A stretch of DNA of 64,000 bases from Mesostigma viride (lineage: Eukaryota > Streptophyta > Mesostigmatophyceae > Mesostigmatales > Mesostigmataceae). Where the stretch lies: the NCBI GenBank assembly GCA_009746045.1, contig RPFO01000041.1, positions 2,772,613-2,836,612 on the forward strand, given 5' to 3'. Of the stretch, positions 53,312 through 64,000 are shown piece by piece. The notes under the pieces are model-generated. The model did not search any database. It was not told where the DNA came from and saw only the letters and a list, made by a program, of their open reading frames with translations. Made by a program: the position numbers and the translations under genes. Position 1 is the stretch's first letter; every line of letters begins with the position of its first letter.

Positions 53312-56300
53312 GGAGGGGACACCCCTAAAGGGCACTTTTCTGGAAACCATACCTATGCATGTGCTAAAAATCCAATGATGATTGGGGATAAAAAAAAAAT
53401 TTTCCAGCCACTTGGGGGGGGTACTAGCCCCCACAGGGCACCGGTAACGCGCTAAAAATAGAAAAAGACGCTATTCTAGTCACATTTTTCCTAGGGCAGT
53501 GGGCAAACATATTGGGACCAAATCGGGGTTCTTTGAACGGAGTTTCTTCTATACGTGAATGCGGGAACAAGAGGCCGCTGGATGAGCGGCTTATAGGTCG
53601 TAGTGTTTACTCGTAGCTGTTTGGCTAGAGCTTTTGTGATTAGTAGATGCAATATAGTGCATGGTTGAAAAATGAATTAAATAAAATGTGCGTTCCGCGC
53701 TTGGGTTGATTATACCCGGGCGGAACGGGGCGTGAGGTGCAGTGCCCCTGAAAAGAACAACCTACGCATTATTTAATACTAGCCGTGCAGATTCGGGATA
53801 TTCTACCCCCGGTCTGTACGGTTAGCGTCTTACTAGCATCCACTAAACATAAGGGTTTAATGACGTCAGTTAGCTAGGGATAAGGGAGGTTTTGCGACTA
53901 AAAGCCGCTCTGGCTGGTTTTGTCGGCCTCTTTCTTTGCTCCGCTATGGGTGCTGCGGAGCAAAATCCCAAAAGCACTGGTTGCACTGGCCACTTGGCCA
54001 GTGGTGAGACTTCCAGTTGTTAACCGGCCAGGCGTAGTTCCTCGCTCGGTTAACTAAAAGAAAAGAAAATGATTACCTCCGGTCCGCACCTTTTCCCCAG
54101 CTTGGGGTCTTTGGTGGGCCGGATGCCGTGACAGGTGCTCAACTGTCGCTTGGTCGGCCCAGTGCGCGAGCTGGTGCTCCGTACCTGGGGATGCTTGCAC
54201 CCCGGGTTGGAGCCGGATGGCTGGCACTGGCGACCCGTGTCTCGGTCCGCGGCCTGCGGCTTTTTCTTCGGAAATTGCTGCTGGCCAGCAAACTTTGCAA
54301 TTGCCTTCCGCCGAGGGGGGGTGGTTGGGGCTGGGGACGGCGATGGGAAAAGCGCCTAAGCTAGAAATTTTTTCCCCACGCATAGAAACCTCGGGGGGGA
54401 ATGCGGTCTTGGCTGAACGGACTCTCGTTCAGCCAGGTGCCTGGGGCTGTGGCCTCGGGCATCCGGGCTGGCGGGGCCTGGGCTAGGTCCACGTTTTTTC
54501 TCGAAGCACCCCGGGTCTATGGGGAGACGGCCATAGCGGTACCGACTCGGGGCCCCGAGAGGGGTCATGATAGGCTGGCCGTGCGCAATCGCAGTGCAAA
54601 TGCGCTGGGCCTTTTTGGGCCTGGCCATGCATCCACAGCCGCCGGGCACACGCCTCCCGATGTGGGGGGGCTCCCGTTTTGCGGCAGGGCGGTCACTTGT
54701 GACAACGAGCAAGGTGGAGTGCGGCTTCAAGGGAAAGCCAGGGCGGGGGTGATTGGGCAACGTACTTCATGAAGGGCCTTGAACGGCGTGCCTCCGGGCA
54801 TGTCAATTAGTGTCACATGTATGCTTCCACTTATTGTTTTAATGAAGATGCTGGTTTTTGTGGGAGCTACGTGGGACATGAATCGGGGTTCTTTGAACGG
54901 AGTTTCTTCTATACGTGAATGCGGGAACAAGAGGCCGCTGGATGAGCGGCTTATAGGTCGTAGTGTTTACTCGTAGCTGTTTGGCTAGAGCTTTTGTGAT
55001 TAGTAGATGCAATATAGTGCATGGTTGAAAAATGAATTAAATAAAATGTGCGTTCCGCGCTTGGGTTGATTATACCCGGGCGGAACGGGGCGTGAGGTGC
55101 AGTGCCCCTGAAAAGAACAACCTACGCATTATTTAATACTAGCCGTGCAGATTCGGGATATTCTACCCCCGGTCTGTACGGTTAGCGTCTTACTAGCATC
55201 CACTAAACATAAGGGTTTAATGACGTCAGTTAGCTAGGGATAAGGGAGGTTTTGCGACTAAAAGCCGCTCTGGCTGGTTTTGTCGGCCTCTTTCTTTGCT
55301 CCCCACCCACCCACCCGTGTCTTGGTTGCCTCTAGGGCAACGTACTTCATGAAGGGCCTTGAACGGCGTGCCTCCGGGCATGTCAATTAGTGTCACATGT
55401 ATGCTTCCACTTATTGTTTTAATGAAGATGCTGGTTTTTGTGGGAGCTACGTGGGACATGAATCATATATTCCCATATAGTTCCCTGGCTTTTGAGAAAT
55501 GCTACCTAATTTTGAGCACAAAATAATCATGTTTACACACATTGATGGATTTTCCCGCAAAAAGGGTACTTTTTTAATGAAAAAAAAAATTATCAAATCA
55601 TAAACACATGGAATAGGGCCAAATCATATATTCCCAAATACTAGAGGTTGGGGGACATGCAGCCCCAAATTTTCAGGTCATTCTGACAAGCGCAGCCCTA
55701 TTTGATGGATATTCCTAGATTGCCACCTGTGACGAAGCTAAGGGAGGTTTTAGCTAGTATTTAACCACACTAACACCCCTTTATACATCTAAGCCTCATG
55801 AAAACTGGCCAAACCACATACTACCATTCTCTGCACATATGGTACCTCCTATGTTCAAGGTTTGACGCCATTCTGACAAGAACTGCCCAAGTTACAACCA
55901 TTCCAAGACGGCCACCCATGTAGACGCTACAAGGAAATTAGAGTAACCATTTAGCCACACTAGCACCTCCTTCTTCATCAAAGACATCTGCAAACTGACC
56001 AAAGCACACATAATCAACTCTTGCACGCTGACGGCAACGCATGCTCAATGTGGGGGGTCATTGCGACAAGAACTGCTCAAGTTGATGGGTTTCCTATATG
56101 ACCACATGACAAGGCGCTAAGGACCACTCAGTAAGTTAGTAACCCCACAGTGCCACTTAATATGCCATCCAACATGCACCAAAACCATGCAGAGTATGTT
56201 TACAAAGTACAAAGGGGTGGCCACGCACCTCATATGTCTTCATCATCCCTCCAGCATGGCCAGCCTTGTAAATATGTGCATAGCCTTGACAATGGTAGCC

Positions 56301-57521
56301 CTAACATGCCTAAGCGGCATTTCCTATGTTTCTCCCAGGTTAGAGTGTAAGGTTGATGCCAACCAAGCTAATCAACACAACAACACCTCCTAAACTGTCC
56401 TCCCCGGCATGGATGACAAACTGGGACTATGGAGGGCAAGGAACCAAGTAAGAACATGGTATATATAGCTTGCATGCAGTCATGCATGTCAACCATGGTT
56501 GGCTCAGCACATTGTAGTCTTGTCACATCATCATAACAAAGGAAAGCTCAAACAACCATTGGTGCCAGCTATCTACATGCAGTCACACAAATGCAATATC
56601 TCCAACATCATCATCACTATAACACTTCCATCCCTGCACGATAAAATGCAAAGAAACCATTGGCGGCCCTTCACCGCATGAGCGCTGTGATGCCGCTGCG
56701 GCCTGTGAGGAGAGGGTGCGTCACTCTCAAACAACAAGAAGCGTCCATACGCACAACATCCTTGCCAGAACACGTTTTATGAAATGCCTTATACCTTCCA
56801 GAAGAGCTATAGGCTGCGACTGAAGCGGCCCTGATCACGACATCAACGAAAACAATCTAAAGCTGCCCGGTATTCGACAACACAACGGCAAGCGACGGCG
56901 AGCTAGCTGGCGGAAACTGCCCAAAAAGAACGCAAAAAACCTCGAACGATGAGCTCATAGAAGAAAGCACCGATAGCAGATAACGTTCGCGACAAATCTG
57001 TACCTTGCCCTCGTAAATCCCTCGCCCAGGCGCGCAACAACAGCCGTTCTTCCATGGACAGGTCAGACACGCACTGCGCAGGTCTGAACAATTACTTACC
57101 GATAATGGCCGAAAATCTGGCAAAAAGCACCAGCTCGGTTTAGAATTCGATGCAACCGATATTAATGCCTGCTTCAAGGTCAGAACAGCCCCCAAAACCG
57201 CGATTTTACAGCCGCTATCATGAATTCTATTTCATTCCGCGCGACCAAAAATTCAGATAACCCCCCATGCCGATGGCATAAAAAAACAACAGCGATATTG
57301 TAAACCAGCTGATTTCCGCCACAAATTAACATCATAAACTCATCTCCTTTTAGATTCGAGTAAAATTTTTGCATTTCGCCTGCCTTAGTGTGGTAGTTTC
57401 GCCTGAACGCAGTCGCCATGGCCACTTCCGCAAGGGGTGCGTGCACCGTGCACGTGAAATTTGTGACCTTCGGCTCCGGCGCGAATTTTTTGGCGCCAAA
57501 AATTCGGGGGTGTCCCGTCCC
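53312..57521 (+). mobile_element. TTAA-type DNA transposon, family 2 (A), copy 2
   Basis: It matches 18492-20775 in the same orientation, from GGAGGGGACACCCC to GGTGTCCCGTCCC, and is split by a split-direct-repeat element at 53525-55460. Without that insert it is about 2.27 kb. TTAA is not found at its outer ends (ATGCAT left, ACGGAC right), so the ends were trimmed or rearranged. Confidence 0.8.
53525..55460 (+). mobile_element. Split-direct-repeat element E, complete copy
   Basis: A1 (53525-53942), internal (53943-54754), B1 (54755-54880), A2 (54885-55302), 32-bp spacer, B2 (55335-55460). A1 and A2 are both 418 bp and B1 and B2 both 126 bp; the pairs look identical or nearly so. AATC stands at each junction: before A1 (53521-53524), between B1 and A2 (54881-54884) and after B2 (55461-55464). 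The unbroken host sequence at about 18716 has one AATC. There is no RT or recombinase, so it is non-autonomous. Confidence 0.85.
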
Positions 57522-57811
57522 ACGGACCATATAAACCACAACAAGAATAAATCGTGAGAGCAAAAGAAAGAGGAGTACAAAATGGCCGGCTTACCTAGCT
57601 ACAGCAAAAAAATTGCATGAAAAACAAGATAACTCACCTTTGTTGCAGCAGTGACCATATCAGACAGCTCACAAAAACTTGTTGATCCTTGAAACTTCCT
57701 GCTTGAAGGCAGCCACCAACGGTCTGGATTTTTCACCCCAGTCCTTCTCAACAGCCAAGGGAAAGGGAAAGAGAGAGGAGGGGTGCGGGAGGGACAAGAG
57801 AGCGGGGGGTG

Positions 57812-57817
<6 letters not shown>
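57522..57817. other. No gene recognised
   Basis: Flank between the TTAA element and the GA array. Confidence 0.4.
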
Positions 57818-59195
<1,378 letters not shown>

Positions 59196-59199
59196 CATG

Positions 59200-59705
59200 G
59201 GCCATGGAGGGGGGTGATACACAAATACCGTACAGGTGGTACACAACTGCCGCCAGTACAACAGCGGGGCGCTGCGTACCTGCCGTGGGAAGGAGGGGGG
59301 TGGTACACAAATACCGTACAGGTGGTACACAACTGCAGCCAGGACAACAGCCAGGCGCTGCGTACCTGCCGTGGGAAGGAGGGGGGTGGTACACAAATAC
59401 CGTACAGGTGGTACACAACTGCAGCCAGGACAACAGCCAGGCGCTGCGTACCTGCCGTGGGAAGGAGGGGGGTGGTACACAAATACCGTACAGGTGGTAC
59501 ACAACTGCCGCCAGTACAACAGCCGGGCGCTGCGTACCTGCCGTGGGAAGGAGGGGGGTGGTACACAAATACCGTACAGGTGGTACACAACTGCCGCCAG
59601 TATAACAGCGGGTTGCTGCGTACCTGCCGTGGGAAGGAGGGGGGTGGTACACAAATACCGTACAGGTGGTACACAACTGCCGCCAGGACAACAGCGGGTC
59701 CTGCC
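59200..59705. repeat. 86-bp tandem repeat, about six copies
   Basis: GGGAAGGAGGGGGGTGGTAC recurs at 59287, 59373, 59459 and about every 86 bp. The other half is GTACAGGTGGTACACAACTG. Copies vary at C/A and G/C positions in CAACAGC(C/G)(A/G)GG. Confidence 0.9.
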
Positions 59706-59714
59706 GTGGGGAGT

Positions 59715-60290
59715 TAGCCAACATCTAAACTCTTCTCTTAATCAACAATCTATATTACCAATAGCCGCCGCCTATCAAACAGATCCTATTCATCACGCGC
59801 GTCAACGCCCCGTCATCATCGCCCCGTCATCGCCCCGTGATCGCCATGCCGAGGGCCAACCTCTTAACTCTTTATTCGGAGTAGTAGTCAACGACCTGTA
59901 TTACCAATAGCCGCCGCATACAAAAAAAGGTCGTATTCATGACGCCCGTCGAGGGCGATGACGGTGACGCCGTCACCGTCATCGCCCTCGACGGGCCAAC
60001 ATCTAAACTCTTCTCTTAATCAACAAACTATATTACCAATAGCCGCCGCCTATCAAACAGATCCTATTCATCACGCGCGTCAACGCCCCGTCATCGCCCC
60101 GTCATCGCCCCGTCATCGCCCCGCGGTCATCGCCATGCCGAGGGCCAACCTCTTAACTCTTTATAGCGAGTAATAGTAAACGACCTATATTGCCAATAGC
60201 TGCCGCCTATCAAACAGGTCCTTTCCATCACGCCCGTCGAGAGCGATCATGACGGTGACGGCCGTCACCGTCATCGCCCTGCCGGCATTG
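59715..60290. repeat. Direct repeat of about 280 bp, two to three copies
   Basis: AACATCTAAACTCTTCTCTT opens copies at about 59718 and 59998. ATCCTATTCATCACGCGCGT and a CGCCCCGTCATCGCCCC run follow. A third, shorter copy begins near 60150. A related sequence is at about 1795-1935. Confidence 0.75.
59944..59996. repeat. Perfect 25-bp inverted repeat with 3-bp loop
   Basis: The arms 59944-59968 and 59972-59996 (beginning GCCCGTCGAGGGCGATGACG) are exact complements around GCC. A degenerate version lies at about 60228-60275. Confidence 0.9.
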
Positions 60291-61754
60291 CCATACAAGA
60301 AGCTCTCGATCCTAGGTATGGACTACCTCGGGTATCATCATCGTAATTGCTAGCATCGAGATCATTCATTATTACCTACCGACGATGGCCAGCTGCAAAA
60401 GAAAAATGTCGACCAACAGACAGGACCTATCGCCGGGAACCCTCAAGGCAATAAGGGCGAGACAGGCTTTCACCGTTAAGTAAAGTTGTCCACATCGTGC
60501 TAAGGAATTTGTGCTAATCTATGAGTACCTATATGGACACTTTGTCGCATTTTTTACATGGCAAATAAGCGATGTATGTGTCATGTAGGCTGCCATTGGT
60601 GCATGCATGCATGGGCCAGCAATTATGGTCAGAGGTACATTGTGCCTAAGAGATAACCATCGATTTGTTGATCAGCAAGTGATTCATTACGTGAGACAAC
60701 AATATGTTTGGGGGCTAAGCTTCTCACATTGGTCACATGGCCCGCCATTGTTTTCTTATGTGTTTAAGGTTAGGGCTCTGTTCATGACTGAACGTCATGA
60801 ACGCGCTCTATTCATGACATTGATTAATTGATTTTAATTAGTCTCATGTCCATGTTGGGGGACCGGGATCTCTGAATTCCCAAAGAAGATATAGTGGAAG
60901 TCCCCCAAGACGTCAATATCCGTCAAGACGTCAATAACTACATGTATGTCCACAGCTCAGCTAGTAGTCTAAAATATGGGCCTCGAGCTAATCTTGCACG
61001 CAAGCAATGCCTATCATCAAGGATGAATTAATGCCTATCAACAAGGAGACAATCATGCTTGTTAAATTTCCTAGGACCCACAACTGGGGGGTCGTAGTCT
61101 TTGACAATGTCCGCCTGGGCAACGCTACTAATCCTACATATCCGAGGTCCCATGTATGAATAAGAGGGGTTGAGCGGATGACGCCAACAGTGTCTGTGCT
61201 CTGCATGTCAGCTAAAATCATATCGCGGAGACAAACATATGGCGGTATGTCCAATGTTGGCCACTGCGTCGCCTAACAGGTTCTTACATGCCGGTCGGCA
61301 AGGGCCTGACCATGTAAGAAGATATCTCCCTGGCTGGCCAGTCCACAAGGAACCAGCAGGGACCTCATCTGAATCAACCTGATTTATTAACTAACTACTT
61401 AATTCATTTATTAAACTCATGCCCCCATTAGGGAGTCAAGGAGCATTAGTTAACCCCGATTCATTAATTAATTAATTAATTAAACACGTGCTCCCGTTGG
61501 GGAGTCACGGAGCACCGAAGTGCTTTTAATGCCTGTGTGTGCACAACAGGAGAAAGGGCAGAGACCCCCACTCTCCTTCATGCCTAAGGCATGCCACAGC
61601 TGCATTCGGGAACGCTAGCTAAACGGACACGCTAGCGATCCGGCAATCTGTGGGTGCAATAAGACTCATGTGAGCATGGCATAACACTAGGAGCGTGGGC
61701 AAGTAATCTCATCATAGCCAGGACGTAGCATGGCTGTACTAGGACTATACCCCG
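60291..61754. other. Intergenic, no gene recognised
   Basis: There is a short AATT run at about 61464-61485. Otherwise nothing is supported. Confidence 0.45.
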
Positions 61755-62066
61755 ATGGATGGATGGATGGATGGATGGATGGATGGATGGATGGATGGAT
61801 GGATGGATGGATGGATGGATGGATGGATGGATGGATGGATGGATGGATGGATGGATGGATGGATGGATGGATGGATGGATGGATGGATGGATGGATGGAT
61901 GGATGGATGGATGGATGGATGGATGGATGGATGGATGGATGGATGGATGGATGGATGGATGGATGGATGGATGGATGGATGGATGGATGGATGGATGGAT
62001 GGATGGATGGATGGATGGATGGATGGATGGATGGATGGATGGATGGATGGATGGATGGATGGATGG
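61755..62066. repeat. GGAT tetranucleotide microsatellite
   Basis: About 78 units without visible interruption. Three plus frames read Met-Asp-Gly-Trp and the minus frames read Ile-His-Pro-Ser; neither is a gene. Confidence 0.98.
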
Positions 62067-62204
62067 AAGTCCGTAAGTACTTGCGTGTCATGCGCATGGG
62101 CATGTTTATAGTACTATGCTAATCTCTATAGAAACATAATTACACGGAAGTTACAAATCTCATCTGCATCATGCCCCAAGACCCTACATTAAACAATCAA
62201 ATAA

Positions 62205-62440
62205 AATTATAACATGCCTCCGTTGGGAGATCATGTAGCACATATTCCTTGCTGAATGGGTGGAGGTGGGTCAAGCCGCGACATCGAAATAAGCTAACTC
62301 TAAGCTATCTAGTCTACAAAATCCTAACCACACCTCTCCCCAAAGCGCCCCTTCCGCTTTGGGGGAGGGGGCTTACCCACAGGGGCTGGCGTGTGAGCCG
62401 GGACATTGGTCTTCCACCTCTTCTTGTTCTGCATAGGAAC
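62205..62440 (-). pseudogene. LINE 3' end, short copy
   Basis: On the minus strand HTPAPVGKPPPPKRKGRF equals the C-terminus of the LINE at 30284. The untranslated part with AACATGCCTCCGTTGGGAG also matches 30160-30185. Only the very end of the element is present. Confidence 0.75.
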
Positions 62441-63470
62441 AGAGAGCGAAGAAATGCGGTGTGGGGACCCCTTCTCGTGGTAATGCGTTACATGTACTCC
62501 CCACCGGGCTTTGCTCTTCATGGGTTCATAAAGACAACAATTATTCAGTAAGAATTTAACAAATTAGGAACATATATCCGTTGGGAGTCACTGTTACACA
62601 TATACCTGAAAAGGGGCATATGATTTTTAATACATTCTGAGCTACAACCTGCAGGTGCATGGGTTTAGTTAACTGCCACCTATACTAGAGGCCTGACATG
62701 GGGTGGAGCTTCAGTGCTTCCCCGCCTTCTCCTTCTCCCACACTGGGTGCTCCGCCTCCTTCTTCTCCGGACCGGCCTGACCGTGGGTGCACCGGCCCCG
62801 CCTCCTCCTTCTCCTCACGGGACGATTCGCGCTCCACACACATGTGGCTGCAGCATCAGTTAGCACGGGCAAGACATAGCAGTAACCGCGCTAAGGCTGT
62901 TCTAGCACCAGCCTAGCAGACTGCCATGATTACTCAGCAAACCCACGACAGCTAAACCCTTGGCTGTCACAACCAGTCCATGCATCATTAAGTATATGGG
63001 TACGGGGAAAGCTTCCCGCGTATCCATGGCCATATGAATGACAGGGCAACACAACAACTTGCACCCTAGCCCCCCGTGCAAACACAAAAACGTGGGTCGT
63101 GGCTTCCACGCCCCATCCGCCATGCATGACAGCGCGTACCTCACTCGCATTCACACCGGGCGGCATCCCAGCGCCGTTGCTGTCCCTATGTGACACGTCG
63201 GCTGATTAAGCAGATACACAGCAGAGTCTGATGTAAACCGCTAAAACCCAAACCCATGCAGAACACAGTCAAGGACGCGTGCATGTCAAGCCATGCCAAT
63301 TGTGAACCGTACAGCAATTTACTTTTCAAGCCTGAAGAGGTGGATAGCAGTTAGTAGCCTGGAAGAGGTTACAGGGGCACATGTCCATTAGCGAGCGGAA
63401 CAACACAGCATACACCCTACAAGCGTACCGCACAATGTCCTCCTGCAATTGTCTGCCGATCTCCCGATCC
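62441..63470. other. No gene recognised
   Basis: Pyrimidine-rich start (62720-62830), otherwise short frames. Confidence 0.4.
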
Positions 63471-63562
63471 CGCAGACATCTCCACTGCTCTCATGACGAT
63501 TGCAAATGCTTCATGCCGCAGACATCTCCACTGCTCTCATGGCGATTGCAAATGCTTCATGC
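63471..63562. repeat. 46-bp tandem duplication
   Basis: CGCAGACATCTCCACTGCTC and the following 26 bases occur twice with one difference. Confidence 0.9.
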
Positions 63563-63574
63563 CGCACCTCCTGC

Positions 63575-63940
63575 TTACAGCAGAAAAGCTTCCTCCGGGC
63601 GAGGCACCTGACTGGAACCAACACCCATTCCTTGGCTTGACAACGTGGCCATGACAGCATCGTGAATCTGCTTCGCCAACGCCCACACATCAGGACCCGT
63701 GCCCTGCACCGCCATGGCCACAGGCTGCACTGCTGCAATCGATGCAGCATTCACTGCCTGCGCCGCACCATGTACTGCATGCACGAAAGCCAATCCTGGC
63801 TCGGTTATCATGGTCTTGCCCGATTCCTGCTGCTTCTTCTTCTTCGATGCAGTCATGCGCACTTTATACCCCTTCCTCTCCAAGCGCGCCTTCAGCACCT
63901 GGTTCGTGCGGTGTTGAATATGCTTCTGAAGGCGCGCCTT
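63575..63940 (-). CDS. Probable terminal exon, unknown protein
   Basis: After an acceptor-like GTTTAG at 63946-63941 the frame runs 121 codons to a stop at 63575: KARLQKHIQHRTNQ, then LKARLERKGYKVRMTASKKK and an Ala/Val-rich helix (HAVHGAAQAVNAASIAAVQP). Composition is natural. A small internal echo is seen (KARLQ and KARLE). No known domain. The rest of the gene would lie beyond the window's right edge. Confidence 0.4.
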   Translation of the reverse strand, partial: KARLQKHIQHRTNQVLKARLERKGYKVRMTASKKKKQQESGKTMITEPGLAFVHAVHGAAQAVNAASIAAVQPVAMAVQGTGPDVWALAKQIHDAVMATLSSQGMGVGSSQVPRPEEAFLL

Positions 63941-64000
63941 CTAAACACAAATTGTTGGCAATGTATGATTCCCAAACGGCATGATAGGCACATAATCAGT

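Noticed and set aside
61687-62122. Met-Asp-Gly-Trp and Ile-His-Pro-Ser repeat proteins
   Set aside because: Products of the GGAT microsatellite in each frame.

Overview
This is a stretch of nuclear DNA from a eukaryote with a large, repeat-rich genome. It has GT-AG introns, exon-sized open frames, LTR and non-LTR retrotransposons, tyrosine-recombinase-type elements with split direct repeats, cut-and-paste elements with TTAA target sites, and many micro- and minisatellites. No bacterial operon, tRNA, rRNA or CRISPR array was seen. Split-direct-repeat elements are known from Chlamydomonas and Volvox but also from animals. A green-lineage alga or another large-genome protist fits, but the species cannot be named from the sequence alone.

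Layout. 1-0.9 kb: 3' end of a Ty1/copia-like element with a 481-bp LTR. 2.3-2.6 kb: minisatellite. 2.65-8.4 kb: decayed Ty3/gypsy-like element (LTR, primer site, gag, protease) split by a 1.7-kb TTAA element. 8.4-14.5 kb: a second copia-like element on the minus strand (LTR, RNase H, RT, protease, integrase), itself hit by a solo LTR of another family and by a second copy of the TTAA element. 14.5-18.5 kb: two non-autonomous split-direct-repeat elements. 18.5-20.8 kb: a second TTAA family. 21.7-24.1 kb: the best host-gene candidate, a minus-strand multi-exon gene with two RanBP2-type zinc fingers and a 655-bp exon duplication. 24.4-25.2 kb: tyrosine-recombinase fragment beside three stem-loops. 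25.9-29.5 kb: more members of the second TTAA family. 29.5-31.3 kb: solo copia LTR, LINE 3' end and an LRR gene fragment. 31.5-40.4 kb: a unit of about 8.9 kb bounded by perfect 29-bp inverted repeats, holding an unrecognised minus-strand gene, a poly-Gln reading frame and several satellite arrays. 40.4-48.05 kb: an APE-type LINE whose endonuclease domain is split by a young gag-only LTR element. 48.3-51.1 kb: an intact 922-codon gag-integrase frame with no reverse transcriptase. 52-64 kb: tandem repeats, a second copy of the 2.3-kb TTAA element carrying another split-direct-repeat element, GA, GGAT and 86-bp arrays, a LINE 3' end and one probable terminal exon.

The window is therefore a layered transposon graveyard with some recent arrivals. 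The nesting gives relative ages and, in two places, both the empty and the filled insertion site. The most unusual items are three split-direct-repeat elements without their own enzymes, the 8.9-kb inverted-repeat unit, a protease placed between integrase and reverse transcriptase in the copia-like family, the intact gag-integrase frame without RT, and three structurally alike hairpins beside the tyrosine-recombinase remnant.
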